Shown: positions 26,407 through 37,597 of the stretch, one piece after another
How positions within the stretch are numbered: the first letter of the stretch is position 1
Layout: each line of letters opens with the position of its first letter
Assembly (NCBI GenBank): GCA_003427395.1
Contig: BFEA01000033.1
Coordinates: 3,117,913 to 3,181,598, forward strand
DNA length: 63,686 bases
Origin: Chara braunii
Lineage: Eukaryota; Streptophyta; Charophyceae; Charales; Characeae
Direction of reading: 5' to 3'
The notes under the pieces: generated by a model
Told to the model about the DNA's origin: nothing
Databases searched by the model: none
What the model saw: only the letters and a program-made list of their open reading frames with translations
Position numbers and translations under genes: made by a program

Positions 26407-27379
26407 TAATAATATAATAAAATAATAATAATAATAATAATAATAATACAAGAAAATGAATGAACGCGATACGCAAAGGTCTAAGTCACGATCAATCATG
26501 CAGAAGTCCTGATAATCATGAAACGAGCAGAGTTGAAATGCATCTCATCCAAATAAGAGCGATGTAGTGATCTCGTGAACAAACGGTCAAACCCGCAGTG
26601 GTCAATGTCACTCCTACTATCTGGTGCCCGGTCTATTGTACTCATCCTGCCTGTTCTTCCCCCTACCTTTGCAACAGACTCACTTCAATCTTTGAAAACC
26701 AATGTGCATGACGTCAGTACCATAGTTGACTTCTCACACGCACCAGATACGTATCTCTCTCTCTCTTGCTCTTTATCTCTTTCTATATCTCACTCTCCGT
26801 GTGTATGTGTCTTAGGAATCGCAACTGTAGCATAAATCCTGGTTTCTACAATGCCAAAAGTCAAGTCTGCAGTCTTCCGAAAGATCCGGAAGTGACATTT
26901 CCTGAGTCCAAGTAGGAAGTCTGTATGCAAGTGGGCAAGTGGGCAGTCAACCCAGTCCATTCATCGGTACCCAGTCCCGGTCGCACTAGTCAAGTCAGCA
27001 AGCTCCGTGTGGGACTGTGTGCACCAAGGCCCAGCGAGGTAGCTGCTGCAGCGGACGTCGTTGTGTGTGCCGCTATTGTTATTGCTAACGTGTGTCCAAT
27101 TCTTGTTGCTACCTTCGTGTTTGTGTGTCAGTCTGTTCGCATGCAGTTACCCAGACAACTGCAGATCCAAGAAGAAGTTTGTCACTGTACACAGTCCAGG
27201 CCCTTAGCCGGGAGTTAATCTATATGACTGCGGGTAGGGAACCCGGGACCAGTTTTGCTGTGTTGTCTTGTCGCTGGTTTAATGCTGGTTGCGCGCTGGT
27301 GCTGCGGATGACGCGGGACTGTGGCAGCATGTTGGCGCTGTATATTCTGTGCGTCAGGCATTCCTGATGTGGCGCATCC
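20646..27379 (-). mobile_element. E2 internal domain, non-coding
   Basis: Mirror of 6,020-12,703. No complex ORF. The (AAT)n array lies at 26,313-26,450. From about 22,985 outward it differs from the left arm by substitutions and short indels. Nothing else recognised. Confidence 0.6.
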
Positions 27380-28320
27380 AATTGATCCACATTGCTGATG
27401 TGGCGCATGCCATCATTCTGTAGTGCTGAAGCGGCGCTGCCACCTGCCTACATTGCTGATGTGACCCCTGCCACCTGTCTCTACTGCTGACGTGGTATTG
27501 CCACTAGTTTCCGCTGCTGTGGCGCTGCCGCCTGGCTCAACAGTTGACGCGACATTCGTTACCTTGTCTACAGTGCTGGCATAGGTCATCAGTCTATACT
27601 GCTGATCTGGTGCCGGCCATCTGTCTGCAATGCTGGTGTGGCATTGCTATTTGTCTGCATTGTTGTCGTGGCACAGACCACTTGTCTGCAAAGCTGATGT
27701 GGCGTTGCCACTGGTCTACATTATTGTTGTAGTGCAGGCCACCTATTGCCATTGCTGTGGTGATGTTGCCGCCTGTCTCGTCCGCTGTCGTGACATTGGC
27801 CATGCTGTCTTCCTACGGCTGTGGCACATGCCACCTGTCTCTACTGCTGATGTGGCATTGCCACTAGTTTCAACTGTTGTGGCGCACGCCATATGTCCGC
27901 CGTGCTGATGTGGTGCATCCCACTGATCTACTTTGCTGATGTCGCGCACGCCACCTGTCTACACTGCTGTAGTGGCGCAGGCCACGCTGCCTACATGTTG
28001 ATGCGGTGCAGGCCACTCGTTCATACTGATGATGTGGCTTGCCACTGGTCTACACAACCGCTGTGGCACTGCCGCCTGTCTGCTGCTGACGCGGCATTGG
28101 CCACGCTGTCTACATGATAATGTGGCGCATGCCACTTGCCTATATTGTTGAGGTGGCATTGCCACGCTGTCTGCAGTGCTGATGTGGCACCCCTCTTGTC
28201 TACACTGCTGTGGCATTGCCGCTTGTCTGCTGCTGACGCGACATTGGCCTCGCTGTTTACAACGCAGTTGTGGCTCATGCCACTGATCTACACTGCCTTC
28301 TTCGTCTACTGGTTACGAGA
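27380..28320. repeat. ~30-bp minisatellite, right-arm copy
   Basis: Inverted counterpart of 5,040-6,020, with the same GTGGC/GCCAC unit. Some unit contents differ, showing independent drift. Confidence 0.85.
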
Positions 28321-28440
28321 CATTGTAGCAGATATCACTTCCCCGGTTATGGAAGATACTGCACAGATCTGAGTCTACCTGTAGTACAGCACCTAACGAG
28401 TAGCTTTCTGTCTGGGTTTTTCACAACAATCAACAACAAC

Positions 28441-28478
<38 letters not shown>

Positions 28479-28888
28479 GATCACCATCAATGAGTGTGAA
28501 CGGTATACAAAAACCCAAGTTGTGAAATCACACAGATGTCGAAGTAGTCGTTTGCAAGCGGAGAATACAAATGCACCAAGAAACCATCCATATAGAGCAA
28601 TACAATGAAGTAATGAGTCAATGTCCAGGCCCGTAGGCCACACCAACATAGTATCCAAAGTTGCTCTTTCTCTGTTTCTTTTTTTCTCTCTCTTGTTTGT
28701 TTATTTGTTTCTTTATGCGTGTATGTTTGTCTATCTGTTCCTTTCTGCGTGTGTATATGTTTGTCTGTTTCTTTGTGTGTATGTGTTTGTCTGTTTCTTT
28801 CTGTGTGTGTACCTGTCTGTGCTTTTGTCTGTCTGTTTCTTTCTGTGTGTGTACCTGTCTGTGTTTTTGTCTGTCTGTCTCTCCCTCT

Positions 28889-29700
28889 CCTGATTTTGCT
28901 CACCCTTGCAGAGCCCTGTCGTGGCCTTGAATCGATCGACCGAAGTACTCTCTCTATCTCACTCTCTCACACGCCCTCACACAAATACACACGCACACCC
29001 ATAGTAGTGAATATTTTGACGTTTTGGCGGGAGATTCAATCTATTTTGCTCATCCTTTCGATGGATGTTGCACGAAGCCAGCCGCAGCCTTGGACTTTTT
29101 CCCATTGCCCGGTATGCGGGTCAACGAACTGATCGAAGCACTTTCTCTTTCTCTCTCTCTTTCACACACACACACACACACCCATATATACACACATAGT
29201 AAAGATTCGTCGTTCTAGATGGAGGTTCGATTGATCCCGCTCAGCCTTTCGATTGATGTCGCGGGATGAATAGATCGAAGTACCCCTTCTCTCTCTTGCT
29301 CTCATCTCTCTTTCTCTCATACTCTCATACACACACACACACATACATGCACACATACACGTACACATATACATACGTAATCAAGATTCGATTGACTTTG
29401 CTCATTCTCTCGATGAAAGTCGTGCGAGGCCAGCCGCGGCCTAAGTCGATCGAGCACTCTCTCTCTCTCACACATTCACACACACACACATGTAGAGTAG
29501 CGAATCTTTTGACTCAGTAGTAAAATATTCGATCGATTTCGCCCAATGAATCGATCGAAGTGCTTTCCTTCTTTTACTCACACACACGCACATACACACA
29601 CTCATACACACACATATACACACACATATACACACGTAGTCAAGATTCGATCGACTTTGCTCATTCCCTTTAGATAGAGTCAGGCGAGGGAAGTAGTGGA
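28889..29700 (-). repeat. E2 modules: five core + (CT)n/(CA)n units
   Basis: Five units of about 110-190 bp each hold a CT run, a CA run and a core like AGATTCGATTGACTTTGCTC ... TCGATGAAAGTC (cores near 29,035, 29,218, 29,386, 29,530, 29,643). They replace the E1-type sequence at 28,888, marking a subfamily switch. Confidence 0.65.
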
Positions 29701-30305
29701 ATAGGAGACCTACCTGTTTTCTTTTCTCGCTCCCTCGTCGTCGTCGTAGTCAGCCATAGTGGATCGACCATTCGTACCTTAATTACAATGTCCCAAGATC
29801 CTCACCTGGATGTCGTCGTCGCCGACCGTAAGGGAGGTAAGTCTTTCCTCCCCCTCCGTCTCCTTCCTTCTCTCTCCTCCTTCTTCTTCCTATTCTTCCT
29901 CCTTTTCCCCCTTCTTCCTCCTCCTCCTTCCTCGCGCACCTTTCTCCTTCCTAGTCCGACGCTACCTCTGGTGTATGCAGGCACTACCCTTGCTGCATGC
30001 GCTATCCCCACACTTGCCTCTTCTTTTGCATATCCTATCTCCGCTCCCTCCTCGCGCTCCCCTTTCTTCCTTCGCTCGTCCTCTGCGGAAGATCCCAGCG
30101 TTGGGGCGGATCCAGCTCTACCGGCCTCTTTGCGATCCGAATTCTCTTGTTGGATCCGCCATGGACTCAGAGCCAGATTCACGAGGGAGATCTACCACGG
30201 GGCCTAAAAGAAAAAGAGGACAACCGAACTTAAACTGAAAAGGGAGTTGAATCTAGAATAAAATAAAAGAAAAGATAACGAAAATCCAAAGACTATAGCT
30301 ACTAA
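29701..30305 (-). mobile_element. E2 leader with pyrimidine-rich (plus-strand) tract
   Basis: The inverted leader equivalent to 100-800 of E1: a CTT/TCC-rich stretch at 29,840-30,070, and GGAGGTAAGTC (splice-donor-like on the plus strand) at about 29,833. The plus-strand frame from 29,788 (139 codons) is Ser/Pro/Leu-rich low complexity and is not called as a gene. Confidence 0.5.
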
Positions 30306-30321
30306 CTACCCCGTTGTGCCA
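30306..30321 (-). other. primer-binding-site-like motif (inverted)
   Basis: Minus-strand TGGCACAACGGGGTAG, 2 nt from the LTR end. Confidence 0.55.
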
Positions 30322-30330
30322 ACTGTCACA

Positions 30331-30454
30331 ATGGGCCTAACTTCGTTTAGCCCTCATTCGGAGGTCACGGGTTCGAATCCCTGCTACCCTGAATGGGCCT
30401 AACTTCGTTTAGCCCTCATTCGGAGGTCACGGGTTCGAATCCCTGCTACCCTGA
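30331..30454 (+). repeat. 62-bp tandem duplication with B-box-like GGTTCGAATCC
   Basis: Two identical 62-bp units start ATGGGCCTAACTTCG. Each holds GGGTTCGAATCCCTGC, a perfect match to the tRNA B-box consensus. No A-box lies at tRNA distance on this strand. Confidence 0.9.
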
Positions 30455-30491
30455 GGTCGGGGAAAAAATTATTTAAAGCTCCCTCTCAAAA

Positions 30492-30577
30492 GGGAGCTAG
30501 TTTCAACGGTCGGTAGGTTTTTATCCTCGTACCCCTCACTTCTAAGGCCAATACCGAAACCTACTGAGCTAGCTCCC
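30492..30577 (-). other. tRNA-like hairpin unit
   Basis: On the minus strand GGGAGCTAG pairs perfectly with CTAGCTCCC 77 nt later. An A-box TAGCTCAGTAGG and a trailing TTTT are present. Confidence 0.55.
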
Positions 30578-31096
30578 ATTCTTGACAGAATGGCAGCAAT
30601 TCCTGTATAGGTATTGCAGTGTGGCCTAGTCTAACTAGTGGACCGGACCCATTTCTAGGTATTGTGTGCGTTACGTTCGTTGGTATGCCTGCCTGCCTAA
30701 GTACCTATCGACTTGAGTGTGTCTGTGTCCTGCAAGGGTACTTGGTTGATCGGAAGGTCCGAAGGGCGGTACTTACCTCATGGCCGCTCTATCGATGGCC
30801 GCCTCGGGAAGAACACCCAAATGACGGGTATGATGGTACTATACTAAGTAAAGGCAGACACATCGAGTATCAGCGGCCGAGCAAGCCCGACACTCTGTGT
30901 ATCATGGCAGTAACCAACTCAATCCCCTCGACCTTTTCCTGATCGAAGGGTATTCAGTGTCAATCCTGATCATTACAGCATGCGCCAGGGTGACGAGCGA
31001 GCCCATACGAAATTCTAAGCTCGGACTAGTTCCCTCAAGGTAATTGGTGTAACCGACCCTGTCAATTGCAAAATCACGGCCGAATACCCTTGTAAG

Positions 31097-31450
31097 CTAG
31101 GTTGTTGGATCGGACGTCCGAGACCCCCCCTGACCGTCCGGGATGTCCGACCGGACGCCTGGTTTGACGTACTACCGGACAGGGGTTGTCCGACCTAGCG
31201 CAAAAAAAAAAAAAAAAAAAAACAAATTCTCAAAAAAATCTGAAACAAATATATGTTATGTAACATAATATTACAAAAAACTTTTGCCTTGGAGTCATGT
31301 TCAAAATCGCAAGTCAATCATGAGTTAAAAATCGAAAATCGAAAAAAAAAAAAAAAAAAAATTACGAAAAAAAAAACGTTTTTTTCCCGGATGACGTGGG
31401 TACCGGACGTATGGGGGAGACGTCCGGCCCCCGGACCATTGGTAACCTAG
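31097..31450. mobile_element. 354-bp MITE inserted in LTR palindrome
   Basis: The termini CTAGGTT and AACCTAG are inverted, with GC-rich arms (GGACGTCCG) and an A-rich core. The flanks are CTTGTAAG and CTTGTAAA, an 8-bp target-site duplication with one change, as expected of hAT-type elements. The target is the centre of the palindrome conserved in all LTRs here. Confidence 0.75.
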
Positions 31451-31474
31451 CTTGTAAAGGTATTTGGTCTAACA

Positions 31475-31673
31475 AAAAAAAGAGAGAGAGAGCAACCATT
31501 GTCTTATCATTAATACTGTGATGTCATTTAACTCACTAACTTCTATGCGCGTTCAAGTCGTCTATCTGTATTGTCAAACGACACGGATTCACATAGTCTT
31601 TAAAAATATAAATATATATATATTAAAAAAAGTAATGACAGTGAAATATGTCCCCGGTTATCTTCGTGAGAAG
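31475..31673. other. no gene: A-run, short (GA)n, AT-rich DNA
   Basis: Starts with AAAAAA and GAGAGAG, then AT-rich unique sequence with an ATATATATAT run. Nothing recognised. Confidence 0.6.
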
Positions 31674-31744
31674 GTTCGCTACTGTGTGTCAATCAATTGG
31701 TCAAGCGACCGGTCTTTATGTTCAAATTGCACGCAGTAATGAAC
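31674..31744. mobile_element. 70-bp inverted-terminus module M1
   Basis: GTTCGCTACTGTGTG at the left and GCACGCAGTAATGAAC at the right, imperfect inverted repeats around ~40 bp. This is the left-most member of the family. Confidence 0.65.
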
Positions 31745-31777
31745 TTATCTTCGACACTCCTGACGGCAATTCATGCC

Positions 31778-32971
31778 TTACGAAGTACTGCTCTGTCTTC
31801 TATTTATGAGGCCTCTCAACGCTTTCACTAGGTGTGGGGTCACCGCTGTGCCAATACCTTTTGCAACTGCAGCACAGCGCGCTAGTCGGTCCACCACGGA
31901 CTGACGAAATTGGTGAACAATTCTTTCGTTGATCTGCACTCTATTAACAACTTTCAGTATGTCCTTAACTCTTACATCCGTCGGCGCAGTTGCTGCAAGA
32001 AATTGTATTATTGTGGCAGTGACGCAACATACATAAACAGTATTAAACACTACAGTCGGTGAAATTGTTCTGCTGCGGACATTCCGCATGCAAGAGTGTA
32101 CATCCTAGTAGATCTCTACATGCTACTCACGACATATCAACCTTTATCGGAGTCAACACCCTCGTGTTGAATGCCTCAAAGAGATACTCGTGCCACATAA
32201 AGGTTCGCAAGGCCTTCCATCATTCCTCTCATTTCTTCCCTTTGAAGGAGTCAAGAACGATGACAATAAGAGGTTCGTCGACATTGTTGTTCTGATTGAC
32301 TGCCAAGAACATGCAGCAACATAAGCAAAATCAAATATTTCTTATGATTCACATGTATTACGGTAGCTGTCGTGCATCGTAGTTCATTGCTTAGTCGATG
32401 CAACTTCCATGGTTTGTTCTTGATCGCGTCCTTCCATCCGCTTTTCGCCACATGCACTTTCTGATTAGCAATGATTTGGGCGTGCCAGAAAGTTGTACAC
32501 ACATGGACTGTTGCGTTGTCCCGTGCCGGTGAGTGTTCTTCATACACAGACTGCAAATAAATGTAGATAATGTTGTCGTTCAGCCATTCATTATCGCTCA
32601 ATCGTGAAATGTCGGGACAATTGGTCCTCATCAAACATGTTTGTCTTCTCTTCTTTTGTTCTAGCCATGTCCTCAACTTTCGCCATTTTTTTAATACCGG
32701 ACGACTTTTCAACCATCAGCTGGGGAGACTTTACTTCACCCTCCGTCATTATTTCATACATTTCTGCGTACCAAGGGTCCTTCAACATTTTTTTCCACCT
32801 CTTCATTGACCTCTCACTGGTCAATGACAACAACGGTTTGCTTACGATCTCTCTGCATGAGTCTTCATCGTTATTTGTTGTCCTGGGAATGGTCGTCGTT
32901 TCTACACCTATATACAAACACATCTCACCGCCACCACCCGTGTTGCTTTTCCGTGACTCTGTCATGCTCAC
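31778..32971 (-). pseudogene. ULP1-like (peptidase C48) SUMO-protease relic
   Basis: Adenain-fold cysteine peptidases of this family remove SUMO or related modifiers. ULP1-like genes ride on several plant DNA transposons. Visible landmarks, in order on the minus strand: LSDNEWLNDNIIYIYLQS (about 32,600, the family's 'WLND' entry), a FLAVN strand near 32,305, LIVIVLDS (about 32,265, the usual catalytic-Asp strand), WHEYLFEAFN, then CPQQNNFTDCSVF (about 32,070), which carries the oxyanion Gln and catalytic Cys. A frameshift or small deletion falls exactly where the catalytic His-Trp should be, and in-frame stops follow the Asp strand, so it is dead as assembled. It lies just downstream, on the same strand, of the transposase relic and is probably part of that transposon. 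The upstream boundary (32,971) is a guess from an overlapping Lys/Glu/Met-rich frame. Confidence 0.75.
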
Positions 32972-33139
32972 TCAACTTCTCTTACCTACACCGTCTTATT
33001 TAGTGACCGATGTCGCTCCGACCCGAACGGTACGTGAGGTCCTTGGTTTGTCTTCCTGTTCACACGTGTCAGTCAAATTGGCATGACACACAGAAAATGT
33101 TATGTTTTTGGCTACTTGCAAGGGTTTTTATAAAATACT

Positions 33140-33140
<1 letters not shown>

Positions 33141-33216
<76 letters not shown>
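33141..33216. repeat. (GA)n microsatellite
   Basis: About 38 GA units ending directly at module M2. Confidence 0.98.
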
Positions 33217-33219
<3 letters not shown>

Positions 33220-33285
33220 GGCTACTGCGTACCAAAATTGATTCAATGTCTCTATTGACCACGTAATTGTCACGGAGTAGTGAAC
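33217..33285. mobile_element. 70-bp inverted-terminus module M2
   Basis: ATTGGCTACTGCGT ... ACGGAGTAGTGAAC, directly abutting a (GA)n array. Confidence 0.6.
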
Positions 33286-33547
33286 TTTGGGGTGAACTTT
33301 AGTCTCACATGTGGTTTTCACCACTTCACAAGGTTGGGCACATTTGAGATGATGATTCTCAACAAATGATAGAAAGAAAGAAACAAATGTTCTTTTTTGT
33401 TCCCCTATACTTCGGAAGAAAGACGTCTCTCTCTCTCTCTCCCACTCTCTCGCATGTAAGACCATAACTAAACAACATGAGTTTCTCACAAGGCAATAGA
33501 TAGAAAGACATGTTTTTTTTTGTTCTTCTGTACTTCTTTTAAAAACG

Positions 33548-33601
<54 letters not shown>

Positions 33602-33632
33602 TTTTTTTCTTCTTCTGTACTTCTTTTAAAAA

Positions 33633-33673
<41 letters not shown>

Positions 33674-33779
33674 CCCTACCTGTGCCTCTCTCTTATGTGT
33701 GACCATAACGAAACAACATTGGTTTCTCACAAGGCGCCCTTCTCTAATACCAAAGTAACAAACTTTTCATTTGTTTCTT
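33286..33779. repeat. two (CT)n arrays and a duplicated flank
   Basis: (CT)n lies at 33,549-33,595 and 33,637-33,671. Both are preceded by TGTACTTCTTTTAAAAAC, so array plus flank was duplicated. A related flank with CATAACTAAACAACATGAGT (33,462) and CATAACGAAACAACATTGGT (33,703) brackets them. Confidence 0.85.
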
Positions 33780-36395
33780 CTACAATATATACTTGTTCAA
33801 ATAAAAGCAGTCCTCACATTGTTTTGCATGCTGCTTCGATCCCCATTGTGGTTTAGAGAAACATGGAAGAATGTGAACTGTGTCTACGATAGTGTCAATT
33901 GATATAACGTTACTGCGTTGATGTCCATTCAACTTCTTCCATTTCAATTTCTTGCAATCTGTTATGTGTTGGCTTTCGCTGTCGACCTCCTTGTACCATT
34001 GCACAAATCCGCACTTGTGGACCCCCGCACCGCTATCCGTGCATGTGTTCACGACAAAAAACATGGCCACCGATGCAAACCATGTGCATTCATTGCCTGC
34101 TCTCACTGCCACATCACTATGGACTGCTCTCTCATGGAACTCTGGTGAAACTCTTGTAGTTTGAACAAGCGTGCCCCTGTTTGTTCCGTCCTTTATGCAG
34201 GCGATGGCGAGGTGTGTCCGTGTGTGTATGACTAGTTGGTCAGAAGGAGGCTGACAACCATTCTCCACCATGTACGTCGCCAGCGCAACTCGTACACGCA
34301 AGGTTGTCAATGCCTTCCTCCTATTGTATGTACTCGTCATCGATGCTGAACCACCGCAGTTGCAGAGTTGTTGTGTCGCGTAGTGCGAGAGTGTTTATTT
34401 TCTTACGATCTCTGTCTCTTCACGCAAAGTCAATGACCGTTGTACATGGTTCACTATGTGGGTTGAAGCGTTCCACTTGTTTGATGACAGGTATGGTTGT
34501 TTGCATAACTTCATGTGGTGATGCTCCGAAACATCTGCCACAAATTTGTCGAGGACACCGGATCGTTCAATGCACGTTCTCAGATGCATGAGATCGTGCA
34601 ACTTGGAAATTTTCCATGTTGATGGTTGATATTTTCCCAGTGTTGTTTTGATGGTTGTTATAAAGTCCGTGATCAAAGCATCGCGGTCATTGAGTGAAGC
34701 ACAAGTGTGTGTTGTGCACCGAAATATGCCTATGTACATTTCTATGAGTTTCACAAAACAAATGGTAATACCGTTGTCTGTCGAGCATGGGATAATATTA
34801 GAAATAAGGAATACGCACACTGTCATGACATACCGATTTTGCTTGGCCTCAAACCTTCTCTCCCTCAAAAACAAGTCGTTGCCAGTGGCCACGGGCAGCA
34901 CAAGTTGGGGGTATGTTCGACCGCATCTCTAACTAATGTTTTGCAACCTTGCATCTAATTCCTTCAGGATCTCTATGTGCGGTAAGTGTGCCAGCTTCTC
35001 AAAGGTTGCGGTCCTGAATGTGCTAATCATGTGCAAGAATATCCCTTGCTCGATTATGTGCATACGGTCTGGTTGCAATGCCAGGTGGTAGTCTAGCTTA
35101 GGATCATCACCTTGGGGCCCCTGTAGAATCCCCAAAGACCATTCTGTTGAACATGCTTGTGCATGTTCAACTCTGACATTCGCGCTTTTGTGGCACGACC
35201 AATGTCGATGTTATCGGCGTTTAACACATCTGTTGCGCGTTGTGTTTCCAGTGTCTGCGATCTCTTGCAGTTCGTGAAATCGACGATGACATCAAAGTCG
35301 TCTTTCAACACGGTGCACGTTGGACACACACCAAATTTCATAGTTGCAATGACACATCTTTCAGGATAGTCCTGTTTATAGTTCAGGAGAAAAAGGGTGG
35401 ACAGTTATATCCCCGGATCACTCTGTTGGTATCATTATGTCGTCATGAGATGCCTCCTTGGCAGACTACAATACCACTGTAAGGGCCTTATGCAAAACGA
35501 CGACCTTTCGTTTTCTGAATGCGGTGGACTGTAGACCCCATCCTTTGTCACGTAGACGATGATGAAGCACAGGAAAATAGGCCAGGAGTGTGGCTTCGGA
35601 TGCGTAATCGGCTACTGACATCATCAAAGGGTACGCTGTCTATTTTTGACGACCATCTATATGTGTTTTATCCGAATACAATGACATAGGGATAACGTAA
35701 CGTGGATTATCATTCCTATCCACACCTTTGTCCGCTCTAATGATTGTCTGGACGTGATAACTTAGTGCCCTAGTGCGTTGGCCGGATATATTGAGGTGCT
35801 ATGACGGAGGAAACATTTCCAGAGAAGACACTGTCTCACATTTCTGTAATGTGATATGCAAATGCAAAGGTCGTTGGCCAGTCACGGTGCCACAAAATGG
35901 CGTGCGCACCCCGTAGCCAATCATCACAACGTAGATCACGCTCTTGCCATCTAGCAGCCTCTGCTTAACTCCCTGCCCATGTCAAACACTCTCGACTATT
36001 ACGATATGCGATGTCTCTTGTGCTGAATCTCGGGTGTGTGAGAAGTGATAAGAGAGCATTGATGTCATTCTGCGACAGACCGACGCCGCCCCTGACAGAG
36101 AAAATCAGTGCCGCAAGCTTGCGGGAGCTGATGACTCTACAGGTTGCGGTTGTTGTTCTTCAAATGTCCCGCCCTCCCCTTCTAAATTGTCGAGGACCCC
36201 GACGTCCTCGCTCTCATCACTGACGAGATTCACTATACCTACACTCGATGGCCCGGCCTCATCCACCACACCCATCTCTTGCCCTAGTGTTCTTTCGGCC
36301 ACCGCGGTCGGGCATGCCTTCGCTCGATGTGAGTTTAAAGTTCGTAAATATATGAAAGATCTGCCACAGTCGCACACCCTTGGACCACTATCCAT
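33780..36395 (-). pseudogene. Plavaka/KDZ-type transposase relic with N-terminal zinc finger
   Basis: RNase H-fold cut-and-paste transposase. From the N-terminus: a C-x-C-x12-H-x4-C finger (CDCGRSFIYLRTLNSHRAKAC region, residues 8-28 of the 36,395 frame), WPTTFAFAYHITEM (about 35,870), VIPMSLYSDKTHIDG (about 35,670), whose Asp is a likely catalytic residue and which is followed by a stop near 35,640, VCPTCTVLKDD (35,325), ALQPDRMHIIEQGIF (35,070) and ELDARLQNIS (34,960). Then STWKISKLHDLMHL with EHHHMKLCKQPY (34,600-34,520), and a C-terminal SPEFHERAVHSDVAV ... IDTIVDTVHILP (34,190-33,870). This order and spacing is what I know of Plavaka-like transposases. Several stops and at least three frameshifts make it inactive. 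A ULP1 relic follows on the same strand. A CACTA relative is the main alternative. Confidence 0.8.
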
Positions 36396-36402
36396 TTTTT
36401 AA

Positions 36403-37203
36403 TAGCGTTTTTCTGATTCGCCTCTTTCAAAACCGTTGAACTCCTTTTATATATGGCGGATGCACGTTCGTCATGAAGTTATCAGGTTACACCCTTCATC
36501 TTGGGACACCGCTTTCTGATTATTGTGTGCATTCCAAAAACAAACAAAGCGTTCCCGACAGTACTATGTGCATTTCAAAAACAAACAGAGCGTTCGTGAC
36601 AGTGTTTTGATTAGCATTTTCTACGTTGTTTCTGCCCGTTTTAATAGTAAGTAGCAAAACATATTTTGTTGTCTTATCTCATTGTTGCATACCCTCTTTT
36701 ATGTTAGAGAGAGAAAGAAAGGTAGTACCGAGTGCCACCTGCGGCGTCAATGGTCTGTGTGTGATCACAATTGCGAGAGATTACTACTTAACCGTGTGAC
36801 ACACTAATTTTTCTACCATGAGATCAATCATGATGGTCGTGTAGTCAAAGGCAATGTTTGACGCATGGTAGAGGAGATATGACAAAATATTCATCAGTCA
36901 CGTTTGCGCAGTGTTTTTGGCCAGCTTTCCATCCACAACGTGTGTGTATGTGTTATATTCTTTCCATCTGCACACGACAATGATTGCACCTCTGCACCCT
37001 AGCCGACCTCCGCAAACACTTCCAAAACGTTTAACAAGTCGTGGCCAAATTAGTAAAGAAATGACAAAGAATGCAACAAAAGCGATATTGTCATACATTG
37101 GTCACTATAGGGGGTGTTATGTTTCTCATTTACTATAAAAGGCAATAAATTCTGACATACATCGTAAAAATCATCAAATGATTCTTGTTAAATCCACTGT
37201 CTG
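36403..37203. other. no gene recognised
   Basis: Unique DNA upstream of the transposase start, with a short duplicated TGCATTCCAAAAACAAACAA / TGCATTTCAAAAACAAACAG pair (36,528 and 36,569), each followed by a GCGTTC..GACAGT stretch. This may be the 5' end of the transposon. Confidence 0.5.
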
Positions 37204-37290
37204 CACGCAGTAGTGAACCGCATGTACTTGGAGAGGCAAAGAGCAGCCAACATGATACACAATACGTACACGGATGTACAAATTCTAATA
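37204..37290. repeat. half-module M3 and duplicated flank
   Basis: Only the right terminus (CACGCAGTAGTGAAC, ending at 37,218) is present. The following TTGGAGAGGCAAAGAGC...AACATGATACACA is repeated after M4 (37,448 onward). Confidence 0.65.
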
Positions 37291-37309
37291 TAGCTAGAAG
37301 TTAACATAC

Positions 37310-37312
<3 letters not shown>

Positions 37313-37366
<54 letters not shown>
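37313..37366. repeat. (GA)n microsatellite
   Basis: About 27 GA units ending directly at module M4, as the array at 33,141 ends at M2. Confidence 0.98.
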
Positions 37367-37368
<2 letters not shown>

Positions 37369-37436
37369 TCACTACTGCGGGCCAGAACGAAAGAAAAAAA
37401 CATCGATGGACTTGGATACATCACGCAGTAGTGAAC
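37367..37436. mobile_element. 70-bp inverted-terminus module M4
   Basis: GTTCACTACTGCGGG ... ATCACGCAGTAGTGAAC. The terminal 12 bases are exact inverted repeats. Confidence 0.7.
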
Positions 37437-37597
37437 CCGACCTTGCTTGGAGAGGCAAAGAGCGGTGAACATGATACACAGACATAAAGGGATGTACATA
37501 TTTTTTATCCCATGCGCATCAAAACGGATATGCAATGGTTATTTATGCTACTACTCTATTGCTCTATGCTCTGCATGCCTATCCTCATCTCTGATGT

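Larger units (their letters stand above)
18855..28888 (-). repeat. right arm of giant inverted repeat
   Basis: Reverse complement of 4,495-14,521. It includes the inverted LTR, the conserved blocks (21,030-21,700 for block 2, about 24,440-24,840 for block 1), the (AAT)n array and the minisatellite. About 33 N positions mirror those of the left arm between 20,602 and 22,984. Confidence 0.9.
30324..31474 (-). mobile_element. E2 LTR, different subfamily, with nested MITE
   Basis: On the minus strand it starts TGTTAGACC and ends TTGTGACA. It is about 790 bp after removing the MITE and one target-site copy. It shares the palindrome edge, the hairpin unit and the PBS layout with the other LTRs but is otherwise diverged. 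Its start abuts unrelated poly(A)/GA sequence. Confidence 0.65.

Noticed and set aside
30360-30385. A tRNA gene suggested by GGGTTCGAATCCC
   Set aside because: No A-box or acceptor stem on the same strand at tRNA distance, and the unit is a 62-bp tandem duplication.
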